A DNA stretch of 40,734 bases from a virus, in the IMG/VR virus record IMGVR_UViG_3300032931_000221, positions 1 through 40,734 of that record; one strand, written 5' to 3'. The notes below the pieces were generated by a model that was given only the letters and a program-made list of their open reading frames with translations, was not told the origin of the DNA and did no database searches. Both the position numbers and the translations under genes were made by a program. Shown one piece after another: positions 21,157 through 28,382 of this stretch. The stretch's first letter is position 1, and each line of letters starts with the position of its first letter.

Positions 21157-21689
21157 GTCGATTCGTTCTCCGAGCCCGTCGTTGACGGTGCTGCATCCGG
21201 GGCAGGAATCAACTCGTATACCCACAAGGCACCGCACTGGGAGCATGTCACCACCTGCCTCTTGTTCCAGCCCCTCTCCCTGATTTGCAGTAGTGTTCTC
21301 GCCTGCTTCTCGTCGCTGGCACACCCGCAGCCTGGTCCCACATGGAATGTCGGCGTACCAGGCGGGGCCGACGGCGATGATGGTGGGGTCGTCTGGTTTG
21401 TAGACTCCGTTACCGCACCCCAGCGGTCTGCCCGCATATCCCTCTCCGTAGTGCGTGGCAACGGCGCTGAATCGGACGGCTGGCGGGAAGCCATCATGTT
21501 GTACAGCAGGTGACGGATGTCCACTAGCAGATTGTGATCCGTCTCCTGGCACCACATCGGCGGGCTCGATTCCGGCGCCTCGGCGCCCGAGGACGGGGCA
21601 GGCTCGCTGAGGCGTTCCAGCACCACAACAATCCGCACCAGAAGCCTCTTGAGATTCTCGACATACGCTTCCAGGAGGTCGTTGTCCAT
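21153..21689 (-). CDS. hypothetical protein with C-terminal zinc ribbon
   Basis: A 178-residue protein. An N-terminal helix (MDNDLLEAYVENLKRLLVRI) is followed by a Ser/Pro/Thr-rich linker and a cysteine cluster (GCGCASDEKQ, then CSQCGALWVYEL) that fits a zinc ribbon. The ATG follows the preceding stop directly. No family recognised; one of about ten cysteine-pair proteins in this module. Confidence 0.7.
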   Translation of the reverse strand: MDNDLLEAYVENLKRLLVRIVVVLERLSEPAPSSGAEAPESSPPMWCQETDHNLLVDIRHLLYNMMASRQPSDSAPLPRTTERDMRADRWGAVTESTNQTTPPSSPSAPPGTPTFHVGPGCGCASDEKQARTLLQIRERGWNKRQVVTCSQCGALWVYELIPAPDAAPSTTGSENEST

Positions 21690-21917
21690 CTATCCCGCCT
21701 TCCGCGGCCTGTTGGCAGCATCCAAGGCATTCTGAATCTGTCTGTCGCTCTCCCACCAAGAGCGTGTTACTGAGGCCGAAGACCCGTTGCGGCGTCTCAA
21801 CGCCCGCTCGTGCTGCCTCTCGGCATTCGCCCGCGTCTTGCATAGGCCCCAGGCAAAGGTGAAGATCACGGCACACCAGCTTATCGCTAGGATTGCCCAC
21901 GGGACTAAAGGATTCAT
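21690..21917 (-). CDS. small membrane protein with basic cytoplasmic or periplasmic tail
   Basis: A 75-residue protein. One transmembrane helix (WAILAISWCAVIFTFAWGL) is followed by an Arg-rich helical tail (RANAERQHERALRRRNG, then SDRQIQNALDAANRPRK). ATG 21917 has AAGGGAG six bases upstream; an ATG at 21932 lacks a site. The shape resembles phage spanin-like or other small anchored proteins, but it lies far from the lysis genes. Confidence 0.65.
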   Translation of the reverse strand: MNPLVPWAILAISWCAVIFTFAWGLCKTRANAERQHERALRRRNGSSASVTRSWWESDRQIQNALDAANRPRKAG

Positions 21918-22058
21918 GCGTTCTCCCTTCATGCGTTACAATCCCCACCGCCATCGCCAGAAGTAGTGTGGCGGCGAGGGCTAGGGACTTCAGTCCTTCC
22001 CTTCCTTGCTAGGTCGATCCATCGGTTCCTCCTTCTCCCGCCAGTGGTAGGCGGGGCG

Positions 22059-22145
22059 CTAGTGGACTCCCCACACCAACCACCCAATGCCCAACCCGAT
22101 GAAGTAAACGAGTACCGTCCAAGCCGCAACCTCAAAGGTGTCCAT
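22059..22145 (-). CDS. 28-residue single-pass membrane peptide
   Basis: MDTFEVAAWTVLVYFIGLGI and a Trp-rich end (GWLVWGVH). The ATG lies 6 bases after the preceding stop, with GAAGTGAAGGAC upstream. It resembles the peptide at 17191-17277 in length, in VY-x-IG and in Trp-rich ends. Function unknown. The 141 bases that follow before the next gene hold no convincing frame. Confidence 0.65.
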   Translation of the reverse strand: MDTFEVAAWTVLVYFIGLGIGWLVWGVH

Positions 22146-22151
22146 TGTCCT

Positions 22152-22493
22152 TCACTTCTCCTTCCCGCCTTCCGGCTCCGCAGGTGGAAACGGCTCAGGC
22201 CAATCGCAGGAGCCACAGATCGTCCCGTTGAACAGCCCGTCGGCGGGCTCGCCACAACGAGGGCACTTCGGCGGCGGGGCGAGGAGGGCGCGGGCCTGAA
22301 CACATATCCCCGCTTGGCACTCCTCAAAGGTTCGGCCATGCCCAATGTAAAGAGCAACGCCGTGATACCTGAGCGCATAGTCAGCCAGAAAAGTCCGCAG
22401 CGCCTTCTCCCGCTGCTCCGCCGCCTCTATCCGTTGACGGCAGATCGGGCAGTCATCATGCTCCTGTTGGTGGTGGGTCTCACGCAGGCTCAT
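22152..22493 (-). CDS. small protein with two cysteine-pair zinc motifs and EAAEQREKALR helix
   Basis: A 113-residue protein. CPICRQR near the N-terminus is followed by the helix EAAEQREKALRTFLADYALR, then CPRCGEP with ICGSC toward the end, together able to bind zinc. It starts at ATG 22493, overlapping the preceding stop as TGATG, after AGGAGG. The EAAEQREKAL segment is encoded by a 28-base repeat found twice more in the gene at 22780-23175, which points to exchange between these genes. Confidence 0.7.
   Translation of the reverse strand: MSLRETHHQQEHDDCPICRQRIEAAEQREKALRTFLADYALRYHGVALYIGHGRTFEECQAGICVQARALLAPPPKCPRCGEPADGLFNGTICGSCDWPEPFPPAEPEGGKEK
22399..22426. repeat. 28-base repeat, copy 1
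   Basis: AGCGCCTTCTCCCGCTGCTC and CGCCGCCT in a row on the plus strand. On the minus strand it encodes the EAAEQREKAL helix. Copies 2 and 3 are at 22919-22946 and 23053-23080. Confidence 0.9.
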
Positions 22494-22783
22494 CACGCGC
22501 CTCCTTCCGGCTCCGCACGGGGAGCCATACCGTAACGGTTATACATCCGGCGAGTGAAATCACGATTACACAAACGGACAGCACCCGCCTGAATCGCCAG
22601 CAGCATCTTGTTCTCCGTGACATCATAGTGTGGGATTGACCCATTGGACTGAAACCAGACCCTCTTTAGTCGTAGCCGACGTGCGAAGGCGTGCAATTCC
22701 TCCACGTTGGCATCACTCGCTAGGTGATACCACATGCCGCGCTTCCAGCCGATATATGTCCGGCCATAGTCAACGAATATCAT
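22493..22783 (-). CDS. DUF4031 family protein
   Basis: A 96-residue protein with the DUF4031 pattern: MIFVDYGRTYIGWKRGMWYH near the start, then ELHAFARRLRLKRVWFQ, HYDVTENKMLLAIQAGAV and RLCNRDFTRR. Members are common in phages and bacteria and have no proven function. The start at 22783 overlaps the preceding stop as ATGA. Identification is good because all conserved blocks are present in order. Confidence 0.85.
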   Translation of the reverse strand: MIFVDYGRTYIGWKRGMWYHLASDANVEELHAFARRLRLKRVWFQSNGSIPHYDVTENKMLLAIQAGAVRLCNRDFTRRMYNRYGMAPRAEPEGGA

Positions 22784-23175
22784 GCTAGAGGCTCCGCAGG
22801 CGGCGGAGTGAGGGCGGCGCGGGCCGCAACTACTGGTCCGTAATGGTCCCAGTCGTCCCGTGTCCATTGCGGCAAGGCGTGACGAAGCTCGCCCAAGGCC
22901 CAGGCCAAACTCTCCTCCAGCGCCTTCTCCCGCTGCTCCGCCGCCTGCAACCTCGCTCTTGCTGGATGCTCTGGGCAGCTTTCCCAGTGGTCCCGGTCTG
23001 ACTCGTCCTGCGAGAGCGTTGCGCCACAGTGGATGCACTCGCTGTTGTTCCGTAGCGCCTTCTCCCGCTGCCCCGCTGCCTCTAGGTCGGTGCGCAGCTT
23101 ACAAATGCAGCAATCCGGTGGCGGATACATGCGGTGAACCCAGTCGCATTGGTTAGCGTCAAGTGCCTTTGCCAT
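22780..23175 (-). CDS. cysteine-rich protein with two EAAEQREKAL helices
   Basis: A 131-residue protein. CCICKLR near the N-terminus, a helix DLEAAGQREKALRNN, a second cysteine pair (CIHCGATL, then SCPEHP), and another helix RLQAAEQREKALEESLAWAL, then a C-terminal HALPQWTRDDWDHYGP. The ATG follows GGAGGCCAGTG. The helices are coded by two copies of a 28-base repeat shared with the gene at 22152. It looks like a mosaic of zinc pairs and short coiled coils. No family recognised. Confidence 0.7.
   Translation of the reverse strand: MAKALDANQCDWVHRMYPPPDCCICKLRTDLEAAGQREKALRNNSECIHCGATLSQDESDRDHWESCPEHPARARLQAAEQREKALEESLAWALGELRHALPQWTRDDWDHYGPVVAARAALTPPPAEPLA
22919..22946. repeat. 28-base repeat, copy 2
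   Basis: Identical to copy 1 over the whole 28 bases (AGCGCCTTCTCCCGCTGCTC plus CGCCGCCT). Confidence 0.9.
23053..23080. repeat. 28-base repeat, copy 3 (diverged)
   Basis: Matches copies 1 and 2 except at two positions in the second half (CTGCCCCGCTGCCT), giving GQREKAL in place of EQREKAL. Confidence 0.85.
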
Positions 23176-23482
23176 CACTGGCCTCCTTCCAAGCTGCGAG
23201 GGCGGCGAGGGCTCGCGCATAACGGGGATGGTTGAGGCAGTTTGGGTCTCCACCCCAAACGAGGTCAGGATGGATGAAGTTCCTGGGCACACTGCCCAGG
23301 CCGCACCAGACACACTCGCCAGCCGCATCCATAGGCAACTCGTCCTTGAGTGCCTCTACCAGCGCCCTCACGTTCTCCTCAGCCGTGGCGGGATCTAGGC
23401 CGAGCCGGGCGCAGACTTTAAGGGCCTCACCGCCTTTTAAGATGAACCTAGCGCGGCTCATCGGTCTCGGTGTCGCGCTCAT
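23159..23482 (-). CDS. hypothetical protein with zinc-binding cysteine pair
   Basis: A 107-residue protein starting MSATPRPMSRARFILKGGEA, helical first half, then AAGECVWCGLGSVPRNFIHP and a later Cys-Leu-Asn-His (NCLNHPRYARAL), a pattern seen in small phage proteins that follow a zinc-knuckle form. The ATG follows GGAGGGTGACG. It overlaps the next gene by 17 bases. Function unknown. Confidence 0.7.
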   Translation of the reverse strand: MSATPRPMSRARFILKGGEALKVCARLGLDPATAEENVRALVEALKDELPMDAAGECVWCGLGSVPRNFIHPDLVWGGDPNCLNHPRYARALAALAAWKEASDGKGT

Positions 23483-23484
23483 CG

Positions 23485-23706
23485 TCACCCTCCTTGCGGC
23501 ACTCGTTCCACGATGCCCACGGTGCCCAAGTATTCGTAGTAGAGATCGATCACCCGCCGCACCGAAGGCTCTGCGGTAAGCCGCTCCTCGATCCACGCCA
23601 CGGCAGCATCGTCGTCCATCTCTAGGTCCGGCTTCCCCTGGCGTTCGATCCTATCCGCCAGTCGCCGGAGTTCATCCGCCCAGTAGATCGCCCAGTGCAT
23701 CTCCAT
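23485..23706 (-). CDS. small hypothetical protein
   Basis: A 73-residue acidic helical protein (MHWAIYWADELRRLADRIER, then DDDAAVAWIEERLTAEPSVR). AAGGAGGGTGACTA gives a strong ribosome site. It is the first gene after the ATPase and the dyad at 23796-23816, so it may be separately regulated. No family recognised. Confidence 0.7.
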   Translation of the reverse strand: MEMHWAIYWADELRRLADRIERQGKPDLEMDDDAAVAWIEERLTAEPSVRRVIDLYYEYLGTVGIVERVPQGG

Positions 23707-23795
23707 TAGTCACCCTCCTTGCGGCAGCGCCGCCCTTTTTCTTTGATGATTGCCCGTTGGTGAATGTGAATAAGGTATAGAGATAGGTGCAGGGC

Positions 23796-23816
23796 GACAC
23801 ATTGAATTAATGTGTC
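23796..23816. promoter_or_regulatory. dyad-symmetric operator-like site after the ATPase gene
   Basis: GACACATT, a 5-base centre GAATT, then AATGTGTC: perfect 8-bp arms ending at the ATPase stop codon. AT-rich arms and a 5-base centre fit a repressor operator better than a terminator; no U-run follows on either strand. Confidence 0.5.
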
Positions 23817-25075
23817 TAGCCCGCACTCTCCGTCATCACCAATGGGGTCTCCATTGAATACAAAATCTCTCTCCCCTGGCGCGTTCGTGTCAGGCACGTG
23901 TCGGCTGCCATGACCGTTGAGGCCGTTTGTCGGCTGACACCAAGCTGACACGATACCGCAGTTGCGCTTGCCTCACCTACTTGGAGTAGGTATTCACGTA
24001 TCTGTTCCTGTATCGTCGTGCGTCTCTGGGCGTCTATCTCTACGAACTCGCCGCGCTTGGCTGCCCGTACCCCTGAAAGCCCGTACTGGTCGAAGTCGTA
24101 GGCGAGTACCTGAAGGGGCGCGATAGGAACATCGTTGGCCTTGACCATCTTGAGGCCAATGCCTAACGTGCCATTGTTGGTGAGCTGGTGGAGGAGTTGC
24201 AGGCCGATGTCCTCTCCCGCGTCGAACATTTGCGACCCGTACTGATGGCCCTCATCTTGTCTGGGTGTGTGTGCTAGCGCCACCCAGGTTGGACAGATGC
24301 GGGAGAGGGTGTCGATGATAGCGTTCGCGGGGCGGTCTTCAACAAGTGACCCCAGGCCGGCCCGCGAAACAGAGTCCATGAACGTAACCTCGACGCCGTG
24401 CTTCTCTACGCTCCGGCGCGCCGCGTCCTCTATCTCCCGCAGTCCCTTGCCGCGTGCGTTGATGAACAAGAGAGGCCGCGTGGCCTCTATGCCCAGGGCT
24501 AGGTTGACAAACGATACGCGCCGCCGCAGTGAAATCTTGGCGCGTTCTAGGTTGATGAAGAGGATGGGCCGTGGCCGTTCCACTCGCCATATCGTCTGCA
24601 CACCCGCGTCAATGGACGCGGCCATCAAGAGGGCTGAGTACGATTTCCCGCGCCCGGGCGGTGCGAACAAGATCGTTCCCCCGCCCATGACGATGTAGGG
24701 CTCAAGGGCAAACTCGGTCGGCGCTATGTCGGCGTCACCAGCCATGAACTCGGCCTCGAACAGCGAGGCGTAGGCGGCCCATAGCCCCTCAGAGAACACG
24801 TCAAGCGTCTGCTTTAGGGCGGCGTTCGGTAACGCCTGCTGGTCCGGCTTCAGCATGTGCTTGAAGGCGCTGTTGACCAACCGCACACGGTCGGGGTCGC
24901 TCTCTACATTCAGCCCCGTCCAGGCCAGGGTATGATCGTCGAGGCGGATGAAGACGCGGGCATAGCAGGAACCGCGTTCCTTGCGGATAGAGTCGGCAGA
25001 GATGATGAGCGTTGGGCCGCTCTCTAGGGGTTGGCTGTACTCAGCCCGCTCCCCCTGCCACTTATAGGTCAGCAT
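23816..25075 (-). CDS. RepA-like AAA (AAA_25) ATPase / replicative helicase candidate
   Basis: A 419-residue protein. An N-terminal region of about 120 residues is followed by the RecA-type ATPase core: Walker A APPGRGKSYS (GRGKS at 141-145), FINLERAK (171-180 region), Walker B VEVTFMDS (Asp234), and IDTLSRICPTWVALAHTPRQ. The C-terminus has a helix-turn-helix-like segment (TAVSCQLGVSRQTASTVMA). This is the layout of AAA_25/RepA-like hexameric helicases of plasmids and phages. It is the only clear replication protein here. The start at 25075 overlaps the preceding gene by 14 bases; longer frames look non-coding. Confidence 0.8.
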   Translation of the reverse strand: MLTYKWQGERAEYSQPLESGPTLIISADSIRKERGSCYARVFIRLDDHTLAWTGLNVESDPDRVRLVNSAFKHMLKPDQQALPNAALKQTLDVFSEGLWAAYASLFEAEFMAGDADIAPTEFALEPYIVMGGGTILFAPPGRGKSYSALLMAASIDAGVQTIWRVERPRPILFINLERAKISLRRRVSFVNLALGIEATRPLLFINARGKGLREIEDAARRSVEKHGVEVTFMDSVSRAGLGSLVEDRPANAIIDTLSRICPTWVALAHTPRQDEGHQYGSQMFDAGEDIGLQLLHQLTNNGTLGIGLKMVKANDVPIAPLQVLAYDFDQYGLSGVRAAKRGEFVEIDAQRRTTIQEQIREYLLQVGEASATAVSCQLGVSRQTASTVMAADTCLTRTRQGREILYSMETPLVMTESAG

Positions 25076-25331
25076 CAGCGCGGTATCCCTTCCGCACGGG
25101 GCTCGCGTGAGGTGCTTTCGCCGGTACTGGCTTTGGCGGTGGGTCTCGGAAGGGGCTGTAGGCGTCAACGGTTGCCACCTTCTCCCATTCATCGGGAAGG
25201 GGCGGCTCCGAAGGGGGGGAACAGAGATGGGGCACGGCGCAGTGGTACGGCCCCTCCTGCATACTTCGGGACCGCCCCGCCCAAATGAAGGGCAGGGTCA
25301 ACGGCTCACCGCATACCTGGCAGGTGGTCAT
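25062..25331 (-). CDS. small protein with zinc-ribbon N-terminus
   Basis: An 89-residue protein starting MTTCQVCGEPLTLPFIWAG, with His and Cys later (YHCAVPHLC), enough for one zinc site, followed by a Pro-rich tail. ATGA overlap with the preceding gene. No family recognised. Confidence 0.7.
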   Translation of the reverse strand: MTTCQVCGEPLTLPFIWAGRSRSMQEGPYHCAVPHLCSPPSEPPLPDEWEKVATVDAYSPFRDPPPKPVPAKAPHASPVRKGYRADADL

Positions 25332-25609
25332 ACCAGCATCGCCTCAGCCCGCATCAGGCGCACCACATGGCGCAACCGTGGCGTCATTGTGGGCCGCCAC
25401 ACGACCTCGATAACGTCTAGCGTCACGACGGCATGGCACCCGTGGCCGCAGCCGAACCGCCCTTCGATGCAGCGGGCAAACAGCGGCACCGCTACGCGCT
25501 CAGTGTTGCTACCGTTCCGTCTGTCGCGGGTGTAGCGATGCACCTTGCGGATAGACGCAATCGGCCTCAGTTTCCTGCAGTGTAGGCACCAGGCAGTCGG
25601 GTTGGTCAT
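25328..25609 (-). CDS. small basic protein with cysteine/histidine clusters
   Basis: A 93-residue basic protein starting MTNPTAWCLHCRKLRPIASI, with a second cluster FGCGHGCHAVVTLDVIEVVW. ATG 25609 has AGGAAACGGC upstream; the earlier ATG at 25627 does not. It probably binds zinc and may bind nucleic acid. It lies between a nuclease and the ATPase operon genes. Confidence 0.7.
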   Translation of the reverse strand: MTNPTAWCLHCRKLRPIASIRKVHRYTRDRRNGSNTERVAVPLFARCIEGRFGCGHGCHAVVTLDVIEVVWRPTMTPRLRHVVRLMRAEAMLV

Positions 25610-25634
25610 GCCGTTTCCTCCAGCCACTTTCGGA

Positions 25635-26099
25635 TCATCCTAACCACTTCGCTATCATGGCCTTGGCTTCCCCGCGTTCCACCTGCTGCGGGGTAAAGCG
25701 CACCATGTGCCAGCCGTTCACGAAGGCGTGCCACAGCCGTTCGTTGTCCTTGAGAACACCGCTCACAGAACCATGCGCTTGCTTCGAGTAGATGCCGCCA
25801 GTGACCTCGATGAGGAAGAGGCGGTGCGGCCCATCGACCGTTCCCCCATTCGAGCCAGCCGCAGTGAAGGTTCCGATTGGGGCCGTCCTCCACACCGCGA
25901 AGTCGGCCCTAAACTTGCGCGGGGGGGCATACTGGTACTGGCGCTCGAAGTGCAGGTCCAGTTCCTCTAGGTGTAGCGCGAGGAGGTCTTCCGCTGTCGG
26001 CAGCCTCACGGCAGGCCCCGCGCAGCCCGCCAGCTCGCAGGATGGCGTGTAGCCGCTGCGGACACCGTGGGCTAGGTGCTGTTCATGCGTGATCGGCAT
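25635..26099 (-). CDS. PD-(D/E)XK nuclease (resolvase-like)
   Basis: A 154-residue protein. FERQYQYAPPRKFRADFAVW supplies the first acidic residue (RADF) and LFLIEVTGGIYSKQ the E-x-G/K strand; KDNERLWHAFVNGWHMVRFT and QQVERGEA complete the fold. This pattern is common in phage DNA nucleases that act like Holliday-junction or single-strand-annealing-linked endonucleases. It lies in the replication module, three genes before the ATPase. GGAGGAGAAGG precedes the ATG. The exact substrate is not known. Confidence 0.8.
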   Translation of the reverse strand: MPITHEQHLAHGVRSGYTPSCELAGCAGPAVRLPTAEDLLALHLEELDLHFERQYQYAPPRKFRADFAVWRTAPIGTFTAAGSNGGTVDGPHRLFLIEVTGGIYSKQAHGSVSGVLKDNERLWHAFVNGWHMVRFTPQQVERGEAKAMIAKWLG

Positions 26100-26310
26100 C
26101 CTTCTCCTCCGGCAGCCGGCCTGTGCGCCGGACGTGGGCGATAGCGTCAAGTCGCCAGTTGATGAAATGTGTCCAAGACCAGTTCCACCGTTCTCCATCT
26201 GCCGCTTCCAGCCCCGCCAGCAGGCCGTCGGTGAAGCCGGCGGCGTAACCCTCCTCTTGCCCCCATCGGCGGCCCTCGTCATAGGGCGTTTCGTAATCCA
26301 CTTTTGTCAT
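26083..26310 (-). CDS. small hypothetical protein, paralog of the next gene upstream
   Basis: A 75-residue protein with YAAGFTDGLLAGLEAADGER and a C-terminal INWRLDAIAHVRRTGRLP. The next gene (26279-26626) has the same plan: GYKADLLAGLRFAQAGLDRW, then WEELEDAIGDVEATGELP. GGAGGCAGAG precedes the ATG. They look like a tandem duplication. Function unknown. Confidence 0.75.
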   Translation of the reverse strand: MTKVDYETPYDEGRRWGQEEGYAAGFTDGLLAGLEAADGERWNWSWTHFINWRLDAIAHVRRTGRLPEEKDADHA

Positions 26311-26626
26311 CTCTGCCTCCCACCTTCGGCAACTCGCCCGTGGCTTCCACGTCACCGATAGCGTCTTCGAGTTCCTCCCATATCTCAGGGTAGTAGTCTG
26401 GTGACGGCCCCCATCTGTCGAGGCCCGCCTGAGCGAACCGTAGCCCCGCCAGCAGGTCGGCCTTGTAGCCGGCGGCACGAGCCTCTTCCTGAATGGCCTC
26501 GATAGTCCGCTTGGTTGTGGGATTGCTGCCGTAGCTGACGGGGCCACCCTCACCCGTTACGGTATCAATGGTTGCGCTATAAGGGTGCGGTGGTTCCCCA
26601 AGTCCGCCTGGTGGTACTGCGATCAT
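26279..26626 (-). CDS. small hypothetical protein, paralog of its downstream neighbour
   Basis: A 115-residue protein. The first 35 residues are low complexity; the rest (RTIEAIQEEARAAGYKADLL, then WEELEDAIGDVEATGELP) parallels the 75-residue neighbour. AGGAGGAGAAG precedes the ATG, an ideal site. The end overlaps the neighbour's start by 32 bases. The upstream gap (26627-26735) holds only a loose GC inverted repeat at 26649-26682. Confidence 0.7.
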   Translation of the reverse strand: MIAVPPGGLGEPPHPYSATIDTVTGEGGPVSYGSNPTTKRTIEAIQEEARAAGYKADLLAGLRFAQAGLDRWGPSPDYYPEIWEELEDAIGDVEATGELPKVGGRDDKSGLRNAL

Positions 26627-26735
26627 CTTCTCCTCCTGTTGTCCCCCAGCGCGGGCGAAACTAGGGAAGGAAAGTCCCGCGCCAGGGGTTGCGGCGGGCG
26701 GGGCCTACACGCTGACTATCCGGCTGCTGGGTACC

Positions 26736-26876
26736 CTAGTCACTTACCCACCACCCCACCTCGGCCTCTCCCGCCGCCTGGGCGGGCTTAGGGGCATGGC
26801 CGCTGTAGCCTGCTTCAGTGGCGCTTGCAGCGATTCCTTCCCCTAAGTCGGCCCAGGCGAGGGGCGAAACCCTCAT
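26736..26876 (-). CDS. 46-residue hypothetical peptide
   Basis: Starts at an ATGA overlap with the stop of the HNH-type gene, with GGAAGAAGAC upstream, and reads MRVSPLAWADLGEGIAASAT, ending AEVGWWVSD. No family recognised; coupling and ribosome site are the evidence. Confidence 0.5.
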   Translation of the reverse strand: MRVSPLAWADLGEGIAASATEAGYSGHAPKPAQAAGEAEVGWWVSD

Positions 26877-27589
26877 GTCTTCTTCCGGCGGTGTACGTTG
26901 CCACACGAATCGCACTCGCACATCTCCGGCGGCACCCGCCCCTGCCGCTCCCGCAACCTCTCCACCACGGCCTGACGAGGATTGTCCAATAGCGCACCCG
27001 TTGCGATTTCTATGGCCTCGTCAGGATCGGCGTCGGTGGCAATCGCGTGAGAGATTCTTCCCGATAACAGCTTCCAGTCGTCGGGCCTGTCCTTGAAGAT
27101 GGGGTATTCCTTCGCCCAATACTCCAACTGTCGCGGCGAGTACCCCCGCGTCTGTCCGGTGTAGTCGCGCACGAACTCGGCCAGCCTCTCGGCCCACCGT
27201 TCCCCGTACCCGTAGCGCCGCTGCCATTCATACGCACACTGGGCGACCACCTGCACCATGTCCGCCGCCCTCTCTAGGGCCTGGGCGATAAGCATGGCTA
27301 GCTTCTCATCGGACCAGTAGCGCGGGTCGGGTGAGTCTTCTTTCACCGTAAGCGCCCGCTCGCTCTGCACATGGCCGTCGAGTGTGGCCGTGCTCACGAA
27401 GTCGCCGTTGAGGATGAGCTTAAACTTCTTGGCGTGAAGCGCCTCGTGATGCTCACGGCACAGACTCACGCGCTGCGGTTCCACTGCCGTCCCGCCCATT
27501 CCCTTCGAGGAACGGTCTTCTGGCTGGTGGTGTTCAGGGACGGCGGGCCGGCCACAGCGCATGCAGACGGTGGTGGTGTCTGTCGTCAT
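26873..27589 (-). CDS. HNH-type zinc protein, possible endonuclease or DNA-binding protein
   Basis: A 238-residue protein. The N-terminus has VCMRCGRPAVPEHHQPEDRS and SLCREHHEALHAKKF, together a CxxC-HH-CxxHH layout of HNH/McrA-type fingers. A long helical middle (DEKLAMLIAQALERAADMVQ) and PDEAIEIATGALLDNPRQAV follow, with a second zinc knuckle CECDSCGNVHRRKK at the end. The HNH part may cut DNA, but the catalytic Asn-His arrangement is not clear; it could be a structural finger. ATGA overlap with the gene before. Confidence 0.7.
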   Translation of the reverse strand: MTTDTTTVCMRCGRPAVPEHHQPEDRSSKGMGGTAVEPQRVSLCREHHEALHAKKFKLILNGDFVSTATLDGHVQSERALTVKEDSPDPRYWSDEKLAMLIAQALERAADMVQVVAQCAYEWQRRYGYGERWAERLAEFVRDYTGQTRGYSPRQLEYWAKEYPIFKDRPDDWKLLSGRISHAIATDADPDEAIEIATGALLDNPRQAVVERLRERQGRVPPEMCECDSCGNVHRRKKT

Positions 27590-27999
27590 TCCCCCTCACC
27601 CTTGAGCGGTGTCAGCCACACGGCGTAACCGCATTTGGCACACTTGAAGTCTGGCTGGCTGGCCTTTGTCTTGATTTGGCGGTTGTCCCACCACTTGTCC
27701 TGACAGACACACAGGCCCTTCTTCTGAGCGGCCAGGGCGTCCAGCGCCTCTTGCGGGAGCTTAGGGAGGGGGCGGTTAGCGGCGGGCTTGGCGGGTGCCG
27801 CTGGTGTGATGGGTGTCACGTTGGCCGGCGTTTCCTCCGTGGGTGCCGCAGCAAAGATGGCGTCGAAGATAGCCGTAACCTGCACGAATTCCTGGCCCAA
27901 CTCCTCTGCCGTCTCACCCCGTAGACAGACCAGAGAGCCGGGTATCCGCTCTTCCTTGTATGAAATCTGGAAGGGGTACTCCGTTCTTACTTCAGGCAT
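27586..27999 (-). CDS. hypothetical protein with C-terminal zinc ribbon
   Basis: A 137-residue protein. The N-terminal domain (EYPFQISYKEERIPGSLVCL, then EELGQEFVQVTAIFDAIF) resembles a type common in phage early genes; a Pro/Ala linker follows and a zinc ribbon ends it (CVCQDKWWDNRQIKTKASQ, then PDFKCAKCGYAVWL). The ribbon resembles those of topoisomerase-like nucleic-acid-binding tails. It may be a single-strand or protein-binding accessory of replication; this is inference. Its start overlaps the preceding gene by 8 bases. Confidence 0.75.
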   Translation of the reverse strand: MPEVRTEYPFQISYKEERIPGSLVCLRGETAEELGQEFVQVTAIFDAIFAAAPTEETPANVTPITPAAPAKPAANRPLPKLPQEALDALAAQKKGLCVCQDKWWDNRQIKTKASQPDFKCAKCGYAVWLTPLKGEGE

Positions 28000-28180
28000 T
28001 TATCACCAGCCTTTCCACGCCCACCTTCAGGTCCGTAAGGCTGGCGAGTACGTGATGCACGTTGCCGGTCGGGTCGGAGTACCCGTACTCGTACCCGATC
28101 CCGCCGTCCTTGCTGCTGGACTTCGTTACCTTTGCCCACGCTTGGGGCGTCTCTGTCTTGACTTCCTCTGTATCAGCCAT
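27992..28180 (-). CDS. small hypothetical protein paired with the zinc-ribbon gene
   Basis: A 62-residue protein, MADTEEVKTETPQAWAKVTK at the start and GIGYEYGYSDPTGNVHHVLA with a C-terminal DLKVGVERLVINA. GGAGGCAAAAC precedes the ATG. The N-terminal domain of the next gene and this one may act together, since they overlap by 8 bases. No family recognised. Confidence 0.7.
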   Translation of the reverse strand: MADTEEVKTETPQAWAKVTKSSSKDGGIGYEYGYSDPTGNVHHVLASLTDLKVGVERLVINA

Positions 28181-28382
28181 GTTTTGCCTCCATCCCTGCG
28201 GCTTGTCCAGCCCGTAGGATGCTCCAGTCGGGCACATCGGCAAACTCGTACATCGGCCCCGGCTCGTGCCGCCTGAGTGCCGACAGCAGGCGCTTATAGT
28301 CACGCCGCAAGTCCTTCACGTCTTTGGCGAGGCTGCCCAGGGTCAGCCATACCGCTGCCATTTCATCCGTCTTATTAACCAA
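28173..28382 (-). CDS. small helical protein with TTG start
   Basis: A 69-residue protein with a long charged helix (LAKDVKDLRRDYKRLLSALR). No ATG is at the start; a TTG with AAGGAGG six bases upstream decides it. No family recognised. It overlaps the next gene by 8 bases. Confidence 0.65.
   Translation of the reverse strand: MVNKTDEMAAVWLTLGSLAKDVKDLRRDYKRLLSALRRHEPGPMYEFADVPDWSILRAGQAAGMEAKHG

Noticed and set aside
21079-21954. A 291-codon frame overlapping the genes at 21153 and 21690, with a signal-like start
   Set aside because: It runs across two better-supported genes in another frame; its composition is like a GC-rich shadow. A preceding tiny frame (MDRPSKEGKD) with a good ribosome site could join it by a frameshift, but nothing else supports that.
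23706-23951. An 81-codon frame after the ATPase gene
   Set aside because: It reads through the end of the ATPase gene and the dyad, with no ribosome site.
25606-25893. A 95-codon frame across the end of the PD-(D/E)XK nuclease gene
   Set aside because: Mostly a shadow of the nuclease. Its last 10 codons form an ATGA-coupled mini-frame, and the DNA there is a 20-base near-tandem repeat, but this is too short to claim a gene.
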